Shown here one piece after another: positions 36,066 to 45,962 of a DNA stretch of 64,000 nt. This stretch comes from Bin34 sp963422415 (GTDB lineage Bacteria > Chloroflexota > Anaerolineae > Caldilineales > Caldilineaceae), in contig OY729430.1 in assembly GCA_963422415.1 (NCBI GenBank), positions 2,542,001-2,606,000 on the forward strand. The letters are read 5' to 3'. The stretch's first letter is position 1. The number at the start of each line of letters is the position of its first letter. A model generated the notes under the pieces. That model did no database searches, had not been told where the DNA came from, and saw nothing but the letters and a program-made list of their open reading frames with translations. The position numbers were made by a program, and so were the translations under genes.

Positions 36066-37739
36066 TTACGCTTCCTCTCCGCCGATCCAACCATAGTCAC
36101 GCCGGGCGCGTTCCGTCGAAATGAAACCAGCCTCCAGATCCCGCTGGATTTGGTCTGGGTCTCGTTCCGTCACAGAGCCGAATCCACCGCCGCCCGGCAT
36201 ACGCAGTTCGATTTCATCGCCGGGTTGCAGATCCAAAGGCGGAAAACGCGTGATCGGCCGGCCATTCCATCGGACCTCTCCGACCACGCCGGGCGCGCCG
36301 CCCGCAAGACCTGGAGGAGCGCAAAACATCTTGTCGGGCCGCACGCGGCCCTGAATGGGGACCCGGGCAATGTTCTTGAAGGTCATGCGCTGTCCAATTC
36401 CGCCGCGCTGGCGGCCCGCCCCTGCCGAATCCATTCGATATTCCTTGTGAAGAATGAGAATGGGAGCCTGGGTTTCCATGATCTCGATGGGTGTCACCGA
36501 GCTGTTGTGCGGAAAGGCAATGGGAGGCATGCCGTCCAGCCCCTGCATGGCGCCCCGACCTCCATGGGGCAGGCAGCTCACGGCAAAGGCACCGTATTCT
36601 TCCAGATCGCCATGCACCGAGAACGGCCAGATGGAGCCGCTGCCGGCTTGGGCGTGCTCCCCGAGAATGGGCCAGACCGCGCCGAACAGGACCTGATTGA
36701 TGTTGTTCGTGACCTTGGCCCGCGCCTGTACGGGAAAGGTGTCGTCGCAGTTCAGAATGCAACCTTGGGGCGCCGTGACATGGATGGGCTGGAATAGTCC
36801 CTGATTGTTGGGTATCTGCGGCGCCAAGGAACACTTGAAGGGATACATGGTGGAGGCAAAGGTAGTGTTGTAGACACAGTTGATTGAGCCGGCCCGGGTT
36901 TGCGGGGATGTGCCGGCATAGTCCACGAAGATGTCGTCGCCCTGAATGCAAACGGTGGCATGGAGATGCACGATGTCAATGTAGCCGTCAATGTCAAGAC
37001 CAAACTCATATGCTCCATCGGGCAACTCCCGAATGCGGTGGCGCATCAGGGCTTCGGATCGGCTATGGATGACCTGGGCGAGGCGACTTAGATCCGACAT
37101 TTCGTAGTCGTCCAGAAATTCGCGCAGCCGTCGCACGCCAATGTGATGGGTCCCCACGATGGCCCGAATGTCACCCAGCACCAGATTGGGCACCCGGCAG
37201 TTGTTGCCGATGACTTCAAGGAGAAATTCGTTTGGCATCCCTTGGGCAAACAGCTTACAGGGGGGAATGCGGATGCCCTCCGTGAAGACATCGTGGGCTT
37301 CAATATCCCCCCGATGCCCCCCCACATCGGAAAGATGAGCCACGGTCCCCATGAACGCGACGGGCTTGCCATCATGGAACACCGGTGTCAACAGCACATA
37401 ATCGGGCAGATGCCCCGTGCCAATCCACGGATCGTTGGTGCACAGCACATCCCCTTCCCGAAGAGTCTCCAGCGGATGGGTCTGCAGCAGGCGCCGCGCC
37501 GTACGGGGCAGGACCACACAGAAGTTAGGTGGCGAAAAACGAGACTGGCACAGGGAATTCCCATTCTGATCCACCAAGATGCAGGCGAAGTCGCGGCTTT
37601 CGCCCACGATGGTGGAAAATGAGGTCTTGACCGTGGCGAAATCAATCTCGTCCATGATCGAGATCAGCCGTTGCCACTGGATCTCCAAGCTGACGGAATC
37701 AATATCCGCAGGGGGGGCAGGGGGAGTCTGTCGTGACAT
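36066..37739 (-). CDS. hyuB: Hydantoinase B / 5-oxoprolinase beta-subunit family protein
   Basis: The 557-residue protein shows SLEIQWQRLISIMDEID near the N-terminus, TSFSTIVGESRDFA, EGDVLCTNDPWIGTGHLPD and a C-terminal PGGGGFG. It is much closer to the hyuB product at 44307 than to that at 21902. It starts five bases after the M14 carboxypeptidase gene, so the two are likely co-translated, downstream of the hyuA genes on the same strand. It probably pairs with one of those HyuA proteins to cleave an oxoproline- or hydantoin-like ring. Confidence 0.9.
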   Translation of the reverse strand: MSRQTPPAPPADIDSVSLEIQWQRLISIMDEIDFATVKTSFSTIVGESRDFACILVDQNGNSLCQSRFSPPNFCVVLPRTARRLLQTHPLETLREGDVLCTNDPWIGTGHLPDYVLLTPVFHDGKPVAFMGTVAHLSDVGGHRGDIEAHDVFTEGIRIPPCKLFAQGMPNEFLLEVIGNNCRVPNLVLGDIRAIVGTHHIGVRRLREFLDDYEMSDLSRLAQVIHSRSEALMRHRIRELPDGAYEFGLDIDGYIDIVHLHATVCIQGDDIFVDYAGTSPQTRAGSINCVYNTTFASTMYPFKCSLAPQIPNNQGLFQPIHVTAPQGCILNCDDTFPVQARAKVTNNINQVLFGAVWPILGEHAQAGSGSIWPFSVHGDLEEYGAFAVSCLPHGGRGAMQGLDGMPPIAFPHNSSVTPIEIMETQAPILILHKEYRMDSAGAGRQRGGIGQRMTFKNIARVPIQGRVRPDKMFCAPPGLAGGAPGVVGEVRWNGRPITRFPPLDLQPGDEIELRMPGGGGFGSVTERDPDQIQRDLEAGFISTERARRDYGWIGGEEA

Positions 37740-37744
37740 GGAAG

Positions 37745-39433
37745 CTACTCTTGAGAGTTGTGCAATTCATCCAGCGAGGTGTGCAGGGTGCAGGACCCGG
37801 CTCTGTGGGAACGGACATGCACACTTACGTCGGCATTGCCGGGACCGCGCACCAGCCATTCGGCCTGGGCGGCGGATTCACCCCAAGGCCGTCGCCAAGG
37901 ATCATAGGGCATGCGTCTTTCCTCCCGCCCGGCCAAATCGCCTATCTTGACCTTGGGAGGGCCCATGAGTATTTCACAGTCTGCGTCGACTTCAAGCGAA
38001 ACCGTAACATCGCCGTTCCGGTTGAGGATCTGAGTCTGATGCGTGAGATGCGTGGCCAGATACCCCAGGTTTTCCACTTGGGCCTGCACGATATACAGAT
38101 CCGGACCGACAGGTTGTGCCCTGACAGCGCGCAGACGCAACAGGGGTGAGGCAAGAGCGTGCCGCACGGCAAAGAGCACGTTGGGCTGGGCCACTTGCGC
38201 AATCAGTCTGGGAGGCGGATTCCGATGGATATAGAACGGATCCCAGCCCCCGAGTAGCACGACACCCAGTTGGGGATGCTCGAATTCACGCCAGTCCCGA
38301 TGCGCCCGGGGGCTGTGGGCGTCGGCCCACTGCAGGAACCGAATTTGTTCGGACTCGTTGTGAGGCCGAGTGGAAAAGTATTGGGGCTTGGGTATACCCA
38401 CTTCGGTTTCGATATCCCACACCTCGCTGGACAAGGCCGGAATGCCGAAGCGATCATAAAGCCAATCCGAAAAGACGCCATGCCGCGGACTGCGCAGGTT
38501 GGGGGTGAAGTCTTCGTAGGTGGAGATTAGGGGATACCCTGTAAGCTCCGTGCCGATGGCGCCCAACGCCTGGAAAATTTCCAGGTCGGCCGCCGGCAAT
38601 TCCGAATCCCGCTTGAATCCGGAAGGACGCAGGATCAGGCCGCCATGGCTGTGATATGCCTGAGCCCCCGTGATGTTGGCATGAGACAACACGAAACGCG
38701 CCATGGCCATGGCTTCGGGTTCGTTGAGCGGGAAGTCGCCGGACCCGTACTCGCCCCCTTCCGGCTCCCAATTGACGGGAAATTGGCGATTCAGATTGCC
38801 GTGGCAAGGAGGAATGATGGGCAGTGTAACCCCATCCCAGTCCCGCAACATGCCTTCCGGCAGCATGCGATAGTACTGTCCGTCCGCCTCCCAAGGCTGC
38901 CGTGGAATGAGCAGGCGCGGCTCGCGGGATGAGCGTTTCCATTCCCCGCGCAAGTCGGGAATGGCCATCTGCCGGATTTCGCCATCTCCGTTCACATCCT
39001 CCAGATGGAGACCCGTGGGATACTCGTCCGCGGGATGATAGCGGCCGGTGCCCACTGTACGATAAGGGGAGGTCAGGCAGAGTTCGGCCCCATCCGGATT
39101 CACGCGCGGCAGCACATACACAGCCCGCGTATCCAGCAAGCGCGTGACATCCGGATCCCGTCCGTACTCGCTGAGCAGAAAATCGATGGTATAGAGCGTG
39201 ATGGCGGAGGTGATCACCTCCTCGCCATGATTGTTGCCATCAATGTAGAACCCGGGCTTGTTGTCATGGGAGCCTGTCGCCTGATTGGTCAAGGTGACCG
39301 CCCAGATCTCCCGTCCGTGAAAACTCGATCCGATTGCGTCAAGACAGGCCAAGGAGGGAAAGGCGGCCACCAATTCCTGCAAGGCAGCCGTAAACTCCTC
39401 GTGGACGAGATAGCGATCGTGTTGTAGTTGCAT
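37745..39433 (-). CDS. M14-family zinc carboxypeptidase
   Basis: From ATG 39433 the protein has 562 residues; ATG 39517 would add 28. Zinc ligands are His69 and Glu72 (GNNHGEE), and the third His is in AYHSHGG near 261. Substrate-binding PRVNPDG lies at 109-115, with a downstream EVWDIE. No signal peptide is evident, so it appears cytoplasmic. The C-terminal 130 residues form a beta-rich domain. It is placed between hyuA and hyuB and may release the amino acid or peptide substrates processed by them. Confidence 0.87.
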   Translation of the reverse strand: MQLQHDRYLVHEEFTAALQELVAAFPSLACLDAIGSSFHGREIWAVTLTNQATGSHDNKPGFYIDGNNHGEEVITSAITLYTIDFLLSEYGRDPDVTRLLDTRAVYVLPRVNPDGAELCLTSPYRTVGTGRYHPADEYPTGLHLEDVNGDGEIRQMAIPDLRGEWKRSSREPRLLIPRQPWEADGQYYRMLPEGMLRDWDGVTLPIIPPCHGNLNRQFPVNWEPEGGEYGSGDFPLNEPEAMAMARFVLSHANITGAQAYHSHGGLILRPSGFKRDSELPAADLEIFQALGAIGTELTGYPLISTYEDFTPNLRSPRHGVFSDWLYDRFGIPALSSEVWDIETEVGIPKPQYFSTRPHNESEQIRFLQWADAHSPRAHRDWREFEHPQLGVVLLGGWDPFYIHRNPPPRLIAQVAQPNVLFAVRHALASPLLRLRAVRAQPVGPDLYIVQAQVENLGYLATHLTHQTQILNRNGDVTVSLEVDADCEILMGPPKVKIGDLAGREERRMPYDPWRRPWGESAAQAEWLVRGPGNADVSVHVRSHRAGSCTLHTSLDELHNSQE

Positions 39434-39768
39434 GAGTCTGGAACGGGATCGTTGAAGGGAGCCAGAGAGGTCAATGGGAGCGGAGTGACGACTCCCGCGG
39501 GATGTCCCGACGGACATGTGCCGGGACGGATCAACCCCTATGTTGGCCAGAAGCGACGATACATTGTAACGGTACGCAAGCGAAAGGATCGCCCCATTCG
39601 TTCATTCCAGGAATTCAGGTTGGTGTCCAGAATGGTCTTGGCCTTCCGACATGCATCCAAGACGCCGTTTTGCAGCAGGATCACTCACACCGCAAAGGGC
39701 GCGGCTCTAGACAGAAGCATGTGGATCATGGCGGCAGCCAGAAACTCCGAGCGAAAGCGAGCACTCCC
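39434..39768. other. Intergenic region, 335 bp, between hyuA and M14 genes
   Basis: It separates two minus-strand genes and could hold the promoter of the M14-hyuB pair. I see no clear gene, hairpin or promoter. The start of the M14 gene might extend into it (ATG 39517). Confidence 0.4.
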
Positions 39769-41886
39769 TCATGGGCCTTGGGGGGACGCGGCGTCAGGGA
39801 AGGAGACGACCAGGTTGGCGTGGCGGTCCAGAGTGGCTACGCCACTGGGTCCAATGACAGCCGTGGATTCCCGTTCTTCCACGATGGCCGGTCCTTGCAC
39901 GATGCAACCGCGGCCGAGAGCGTACCGATCGTAGATAGGCGTGTCAACATAGGACCGGATTTCGGTGAAATAGACGGGTCGGTGGCCCTTGCACGCCTCG
40001 TTGGGATCTGGGCCCGGCATGGCCTCCGGCAATGTGACATGTGGCTTGGGCCCTGCGGCGTTCAAGCGGCATGTAGTGATTTCCAGACCAAGATGGGTGT
40101 GGGCATGACCGTAGATTGCCTCGTACTGGGCAAAGAAGTGGGGGCGCAGATCCTCCTCCAAGGATATACCGGCCAAGCGTTCCCAAGGCAGGGAAACCAC
40201 GATTTCATGCCCCTGTCCCACATGGCGCAAATCGGCCTTGCGCGTGAAGACCATGTCGGCATCGGCCACGCCAGCGGTCCGCAAGACTCGTCGCCCCTCT
40301 TCCACGAGTTGGGCGTAAATGCAGTCCAGTTCGGCCAAGTTCGTGGATTCGAGGCGCGCGATGTGCGTGCGTGCAAACTCGAAAGCCGAGGGCGCGGTCA
40401 GGAAGCCCAAGGCCGAGGTGACACCGGCCGCGGCCGGACAGATGAAGCCGCGCATCTTGAGGGCTCGGGCAATCTCGTAAGCGTGGACGGGGCCGGCTCC
40501 ACCAAAGGCCATCAGCTGGAGACGTCGTGGATCCGCACCGCGTTCGGCCACATGGATCCGAGTGGCCGAGATCATGTTCTCATTGACGACCTGGTAGATG
40601 CCATGCGCCGTGTCCACCAACGACAGGTCCAGCGTGGCTGCCAGGCGCGCGATGACTGCTTCGGCGGCGGCAGGCTCGAGAGCCATGCGCCCGCCCAGAA
40701 AGAAATCGGGATTGAGATAGCCCAACACAAGATCGGCATCGGTGACGGTGGGTTGAATGCCGCCCAAGCCGTAGCAAGCGGGACCGGGATCCGCGCCGGC
40801 GGATTCGGGGCCGACCTTGAGCAGGCCCAGTTCATCTGTCCGGGCGATGGATCCCCCTCCGGCTCCAATCTCGATCAATTCGATGGTGGGCACCCGCACA
40901 GGCAAGCCGGAACCACGCTTGAAACGATGCACCCGGGCGATTTCAAAGTCATCGGACATCGCCGGCCGACCATCCTTGATAAGACACATCTTGGCGGTGG
41001 TGCCGCCCATGTCAAAGGAAACAAGATCGGCTTGATCCAGCAATTCGCCGTAGAAGACGGCCGCCAGCGCGCCGGCTGCGGGTCCAGACTCGACCAGGCG
41101 GATGGGAAACCGGGCCGCGGTGTCCAAGGTGGTAACGCCGCCCGAGGAAAGCATGAGGAAAAGTTCTTGGCGGAATCCGACCTCCTCCAGCGTCTCTTCG
41201 ATATGCCGCAGGTAGGTTTCCGCCAGAGGTTGGACGTAGGCATTGCAGACCGTGGTGGACATGCGCTCGTATTCCCGGATTTCCGGGGCCACCTCATGGG
41301 ACAGCGAGATTTGGAGATGGGGCAGGCGTTGGGCCAGCCAGGCCCCCGCCTTTCGTTCATGTGCCGGATTGGTGAAGGCGTGCAGAAAGCAAATGGCCGC
41401 CGCTTCCACGTCGTCTGTGACGCCGGCGCATTCCAAGCGCTCCACCATCCGTTCCAGGCTGTCCAGATCCAGATCTTCCACTACCGCGCCAAAGGCGTCC
41501 AGCCGTTCCCGCGCCTCAAATCGCAGGGGACGCGGCACAAGGTGTTCCACCTGGGGCGCATGCAGATCGTAGATGTCGTATCGCATCTCGCGTTGGGTGT
41601 CCAGCACGTCGCTGAAACCGTGCGTGGCGATCAGGAGGGTCACGGCTCCCGTGCGCTCCACCAGGCAATTGGTGATCAAGGTGGTACCGTGAATGGCATT
41701 TGTGATATCGATACCCACGATGCCGGCTTGCGACAGCAGATTTTGCCAACCCTCTCGCACAGCCAATTCCGGATTGTGCACCGTGGTGGACAGCTTGTGG
41801 CTGTAGATAAGACCGCTGTCAGCCTCAATCAGGACAAAGTCGGTAAAGGTACCGCCAATGTCAAAGCCAAGTCGGAAACGTGCCAT
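39769..41886 (-). CDS. hyuA: Hydantoinase A / 5-oxoprolinase alpha-subunit family protein
   Basis: ATG 41886 gives 705 residues. The N-terminus carries the ATP-binding phosphate loop FDIGGTFTDFV; other family motifs are NAIHGTTLITN near 60, SLSHEVAPEIREYER, VSFDMGGTTAKMCL and GAGGGSI. HyuA couples ATP hydrolysis to ring opening with HyuB. Its C-terminal three quarters is almost identical to the paralogue encoded immediately upstream (41950-44037), while residues about 25-165 differ strongly. Confidence 0.92.
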   Translation of the reverse strand: MARFRLGFDIGGTFTDFVLIEADSGLIYSHKLSTTVHNPELAVREGWQNLLSQAGIVGIDITNAIHGTTLITNCLVERTGAVTLLIATHGFSDVLDTQREMRYDIYDLHAPQVEHLVPRPLRFEARERLDAFGAVVEDLDLDSLERMVERLECAGVTDDVEAAAICFLHAFTNPAHERKAGAWLAQRLPHLQISLSHEVAPEIREYERMSTTVCNAYVQPLAETYLRHIEETLEEVGFRQELFLMLSSGGVTTLDTAARFPIRLVESGPAAGALAAVFYGELLDQADLVSFDMGGTTAKMCLIKDGRPAMSDDFEIARVHRFKRGSGLPVRVPTIELIEIGAGGGSIARTDELGLLKVGPESAGADPGPACYGLGGIQPTVTDADLVLGYLNPDFFLGGRMALEPAAAEAVIARLAATLDLSLVDTAHGIYQVVNENMISATRIHVAERGADPRRLQLMAFGGAGPVHAYEIARALKMRGFICPAAAGVTSALGFLTAPSAFEFARTHIARLESTNLAELDCIYAQLVEEGRRVLRTAGVADADMVFTRKADLRHVGQGHEIVVSLPWERLAGISLEEDLRPHFFAQYEAIYGHAHTHLGLEITTCRLNAAGPKPHVTLPEAMPGPDPNEACKGHRPVYFTEIRSYVDTPIYDRYALGRGCIVQGPAIVEERESTAVIGPSGVATLDRHANLVVSFPDAASPQGP

Positions 41887-41949
41887 AACGCAGGTTTTCT
41901 CCAGGTTGAACAGTGATGTGCCCGAATCGCACGGCCCTACCAAACGGTC

Positions 41950-44037
41950 TCATTCCGACATCGAAACGATCAGATTGGCGTAGCGGTCAATGGTGGCCAA
42001 TCCCCTCGGGCCAATGACGGCCGTGGATTCGCGTTCCTCCACAATGGCGGGTCCTTGCAGGGTGCAGTCACGCCCCAAGGCGTAGCGGTCATAGATAGGG
42101 GTCTCGACATAGGCTTGGGCTTCCGTGAAGTAGACCGGACGACTCCCCTTCAAGGCCTTGGCAGGATCAGGGTTCGGAGCGACCTCCGGCAGCGTGACGT
42201 TCGGCTTGGGTCCCGCGGCATTCAAGCGACAGGTGGTGATTTCCAAATCAAGGTGCGTATGGGCATGTCCATAGATTTCTTCGTAACGGGCAAAAAAGTG
42301 GGGGCGCAGATCCTTGTCCAGAGACACTTCGGACAAGTGGTCCCAAGGCAAGGAGACCACGATTTCGTGGCCCTGTCCCACATGGCGCAAATCGGCCTTG
42401 CGGGTAAAGACCATGTCGGTATCGGCGACCCCGGCAGTCTGCAGCACTTGACGCCCTTCCTCGACCAGTTCGGCATAGATGCAATCAAGGTCGCTCAAGG
42501 CGCTGGATTCGAGGCGGGCGATGTAGGTGCGTGCGAACTCGAAGGCCGAGGGGGCTGTGAGAAACCCCAAGGCCGAGGTGACACCGGCCGAGGCAGGACA
42601 AATAAAGCCTTGCATCTTGAGGGCACGGGCAATTTCGTAGGCATGGACCGGACCGGCGCCACCAATGGCCATCAATTGCAACCGCCGCGTATCTGCGCCC
42701 CGTTCGGCGACATGGACGCGAGTAGCCGAGATCATGTTTTCATTGACAACTTGGAAGATGCCGTGGGCCGTGTCCACTAGAGAGAGATTCATTTCGGTTG
42801 CCAGACGTGAGATCGCTGCTTCGGCGGCCGCACGATCGAGGGTCATGCGACCGCCGAGGAAGAAATCGGGATTGAGATGCCCCAGCAGGAGATCCGCGTC
42901 CGTGACGGTGGGCTGGTCGCCCCCCAAACCGTAGCAGGCGGGTCCTGGATCGGCACCTGCCGAATCGGGACCGACCTTGAGCAAGCCCAGTTCATCCATG
43001 CGGGCGATGGAGCCGCCACCAGCGCCGATTTCAATCAATTCAATGGTGGGCACGCGGATGGGCAGACCGGAACCGCGCTTGAAGCGGTGCACACGCGCAA
43101 TCTCGAAATCGTCAGACATGGCTGGTTGGCCATTCTTGATGAGGCACATTTTCGCGGTGGTGCCTCCCATATCAAAGGAGACGAGATCAGGCTGATGCAG
43201 CAGCTCGCCATAGAACACGGCCGCCAGTGCGCCGGCGGCGGGGCCAGACTCGACCAGGCGGATAGGAAACCTGATCGCGGTGTCCAGAGTGGAAACACCC
43301 CCCGAGGAAAGCATGAGAAAGAGTTCCTGCTTGAATCCAACTTCTTGCAGTCGCTCCTTGAGTTGCCTGAGGTATGTTTCCGCCAGAGGCTGTACATAGG
43401 CGTTACAGACAGTGGTGGACATGCGTTCGTACTCCCGGATCTCCGGGGCCACCTCGTGCGACAGGGAGATCTGAAGCTGGGGCAGACGTTGGGCTAGCCG
43501 CTTCCCCGCCATTTGTTCGTGTACGGGATTGGTGAAGGCATGCAGAAAACAAATCGCTACGGCTTCCACCTTCTCTTCTTCCAGCGTGTTGCCAATGGCA
43601 TCGAGTTCGGAGGTGTTGATGGGAGTGATGATCTCTCCCTGTCCATTCAGGCGTTCTTCCACCTCAAGACGCAGACTGCGCATGACCAGGGGCTCTGGCA
43701 GCACGAGCAGAAGATCATAGATGTCATATCGCATCTCCTTTCCCATTTCCAGTACATCGCGAAAACCTCGAGTGGTCAGGAAGGCTGTGCGAGCGCCCTT
43801 GCGCTCTATCAAAGCGTTGGTGAAAAGGGTAGTGCCATGAATGGCGGACTCCACGTGTGAAGCGTGTTCCGCAGGCACCAGTTCCTGCCATCCCTGCAAC
43901 ACGGCCAAGGTCGGGTCAAGAGAGGTAGTCAAGGTTTTGTGTGTGGAAATGGCGCCGGAATCTGAATCGATCATCACGAAATCCGTGAATGTGCCGCCGA
44001 TATCAAAACCAAAACGAAGAGATCGGTTACCACTCAT
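41950..44037 (-). CDS. hyuA: Hydantoinase A / 5-oxoprolinase alpha-subunit family protein (second copy)
   Basis: ATG 44037 (MSGNRSLRFGF) gives 695 residues. The ATP loop is FDIGGTFTDFV, with further motifs SAIHGTTLFTN, SLSHEVAPEIREYER and VSFDMGGTTAKMCL. It is a tandem paralogue of the gene at 39769 with the same C-terminal ESTAVIGPxGxAT. Divergent transcription from the hyuB at 44307 suggests that pair forms one HyuA-HyuB enzyme. Confidence 0.92.
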   Translation of the reverse strand: MSGNRSLRFGFDIGGTFTDFVMIDSDSGAISTHKTLTTSLDPTLAVLQGWQELVPAEHASHVESAIHGTTLFTNALIERKGARTAFLTTRGFRDVLEMGKEMRYDIYDLLLVLPEPLVMRSLRLEVEERLNGQGEIITPINTSELDAIGNTLEEEKVEAVAICFLHAFTNPVHEQMAGKRLAQRLPQLQISLSHEVAPEIREYERMSTTVCNAYVQPLAETYLRQLKERLQEVGFKQELFLMLSSGGVSTLDTAIRFPIRLVESGPAAGALAAVFYGELLHQPDLVSFDMGGTTAKMCLIKNGQPAMSDDFEIARVHRFKRGSGLPIRVPTIELIEIGAGGGSIARMDELGLLKVGPDSAGADPGPACYGLGGDQPTVTDADLLLGHLNPDFFLGGRMTLDRAAAEAAISRLATEMNLSLVDTAHGIFQVVNENMISATRVHVAERGADTRRLQLMAIGGAGPVHAYEIARALKMQGFICPASAGVTSALGFLTAPSAFEFARTYIARLESSALSDLDCIYAELVEEGRQVLQTAGVADTDMVFTRKADLRHVGQGHEIVVSLPWDHLSEVSLDKDLRPHFFARYEEIYGHAHTHLDLEITTCRLNAAGPKPNVTLPEVAPNPDPAKALKGSRPVYFTEAQAYVETPIYDRYALGRDCTLQGPAIVEERESTAVIGPRGLATIDRYANLIVSMSE

Positions 44038-44161
44038 GCTGCTGTTTTTCGCTCCAAACCAAGAATCGGAATTCCGGGGCAAACAAGCAGGTGTGGAACA
44101 CACCCTCTCAAAATAGTCCCCTTGCCACCCGGGAATCGTGTCACTCCCAAGGATACACAGT

Positions 44162-44183
44162 GGTTTTCAGTGCACTGAAAACC
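44162..44183. promoter_or_regulatory. Perfect 22-bp palindrome, candidate operator between divergent hyuA and hyuB
   Basis: The core TTTTCAGTGCACTGAAAA, extended by GG/CC, is a perfect palindrome in the 269-bp divergent region, 125 bp from hyuA (minus) and 124 bp from hyuB (plus). Length and dyad are typical of binding sites for dimeric GntR, LacI or MarR-type repressors. No regulator gene is next to it. It could also form a hairpin, but its AT-rich arms and central placement favour an operator. Confidence 0.6.
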
Positions 44184-44306
44184 GCTACAGGCCAATTCTC
44201 CCAGATATACCTTCTTGACAAGCAAAACGGCATACGACACATTGCCATGGGAAATGTTTGTGAGTAAAGTCTTTATGCTTGGCAGCCGACCAACGAGCAC
44301 ACTCCC

Positions 44307-45962
44307 ATGACCGCGTCTTTCATTGATCCCATTACTCTTGAAATTCAGTGGCAGCGTCTGATCAGCGTAATGGACGAAATAGACGATGCCACAGTACGGA
44401 CCTCGTTTTCCACGATCGTCGGCGAAAGCCGTGACTTCGCGTGCATTCTGGTCAATCAAGATGGCTACTCCATTTGCCAGTCCAGCTTTAGTCCTCCGGA
44501 TTTCTGCGTCATTCTGCCTCGCACGACACGCCACATTCTCGAGAAATTTCCTCAGCATACTCTTGTGGAAGGTGATGTGCTAGTCACCAATGATGCCTGG
44601 TTGGGGGCAGGTCATTTGCCAGATTACGTGGTGATCACCCCTGTTTTCTGGCAGAAACAAGTCGTGGCCTTCATGGGCACCATAGCGCATCTGGCGGATA
44701 CGGGCGGGCACCCCGGTGACATTGACGGCTATGACGTATATAGCGAAGGCTTGCGTCTGCCCCCCTGCAAACTGTATGAGGGTGGAGAACCGAACTCCCT
44801 AGTGTTGGACATCATCGGCAGCAATTGCCGGGTGCCCGATCTCGTGCTGGGAGATCTGCGCGCTATTGTCGGCACTCATCGCCTGGGAGCCAGACGTCTC
44901 CAAGAATTCCTGCACGATTATGAGTTGACGGACATTCGCCTTCTGTCAAAGATCATCCACGACAGCTCGGAACGGTTGATGCGCCAGCGCATTGAAGCCT
45001 TGCCCGACGGTATCCACGAGTTTGGACTGGATATTGATGGCTACATTGAACTGGTCCATCTGCACGCTACGGTAGAGATCAGGGGTTCCGACATTTATGT
45101 GGACTACACCGGCACTTCGGCGCAAACCCGCAACGGATCCATCAACTGTGTGTACAACGTGACATACTCCAGTTCCCTGTACCCCTTCAAGTGCGCCTTG
45201 GCGAGCCGAATTCCCAACAACGAGGGTCTGTTTCGTCCCTTTCACGTGACTGCGCCTGCAGGATGCATCCTCAATTGCGAGTACCCCTTTCCTGTGCGTG
45301 CACGGGCCAAAACGACCAACAACATCAATCAAGTGCTGTTTGGCGCGGTGTGGCCGATCTTGGGTGAACATGCCCAGGCAGGCAGCGGGTCCATCTGGCC
45401 TTTCTCGGTACGTGGAGAGGAAGAGGGCTTCGGAATCTTTTCCGTGCACATTTTGCCGCATGGCGGACGTGGGGCCATGCAGTCGATGGATGGCATGATT
45501 CCGATTGCCTTTCCCCATAACAGCTCAGTAACGCCTGTGGAGATCATGGAGGTACGCTCACCGGTCTTGATCAAACACAAGGAATATCTGCCCGACACCG
45601 CGGGACCTGGAAAATTTCGCGGGGGTATTGGGCAGCGCATGACATTCCAGAGCATTGCTCGCAACACTCTGACGGCCCGCGTGCGTCCGGACAAGATGCT
45701 GTGTGCGCCTCCGGGTCTGGCGGAGGGCGCGGTGGGGCGGGTCGGCACGGTGCTGGTCAACGGCGCCCCCATTGACCGCTTTCCTCCAATTCCGTTGGAG
45801 ACGGGAGATGAGATTGAGTTGCGCATGCCCGGTGGTGGTGGCTTCGGGCCTGTAACTCAACGACCACGACAGGCGGTAATGGACGACTTTCGCAGGGGTT
45901 ACATTACGCGCGAGGGAGCCCGCCAAGATTATGGAGTGGATGTGGACGCGGCAGGGCCATAA
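44307..45962 (+). CDS. hyuB: Hydantoinase B / 5-oxoprolinase beta-subunit family protein
   Basis: The 551-residue protein has DPITLEIQWQRLISVMDEID, TSFSTIVGESRDFA, EGDVLVTNDAWLGAGHLPD and a C-terminal PGGGGFGP. It resembles the hyuB product at 36066 over its whole length. The ribosome binding site is weak. The expected partner is the divergent hyuA at 41950, giving a two-gene module around the palindrome at 44162. Confidence 0.9.
   Translation: MTASFIDPITLEIQWQRLISVMDEIDDATVRTSFSTIVGESRDFACILVNQDGYSICQSSFSPPDFCVILPRTTRHILEKFPQHTLVEGDVLVTNDAWLGAGHLPDYVVITPVFWQKQVVAFMGTIAHLADTGGHPGDIDGYDVYSEGLRLPPCKLYEGGEPNSLVLDIIGSNCRVPDLVLGDLRAIVGTHRLGARRLQEFLHDYELTDIRLLSKIIHDSSERLMRQRIEALPDGIHEFGLDIDGYIELVHLHATVEIRGSDIYVDYTGTSAQTRNGSINCVYNVTYSSSLYPFKCALASRIPNNEGLFRPFHVTAPAGCILNCEYPFPVRARAKTTNNINQVLFGAVWPILGEHAQAGSGSIWPFSVRGEEEGFGIFSVHILPHGGRGAMQSMDGMIPIAFPHNSSVTPVEIMEVRSPVLIKHKEYLPDTAGPGKFRGGIGQRMTFQSIARNTLTARVRPDKMLCAPPGLAEGAVGRVGTVLVNGAPIDRFPPIPLETGDEIELRMPGGGGFGPVTQRPRQAVMDDFRRGYITREGARQDYGVDVDAAGP

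Noticed and set aside
39502..41916. 804-codon open frame on the plus strand opposite hyuA
   Set aside because: Antisense of a well-supported HyuA gene, low-complexity composition and no ribosome binding site.
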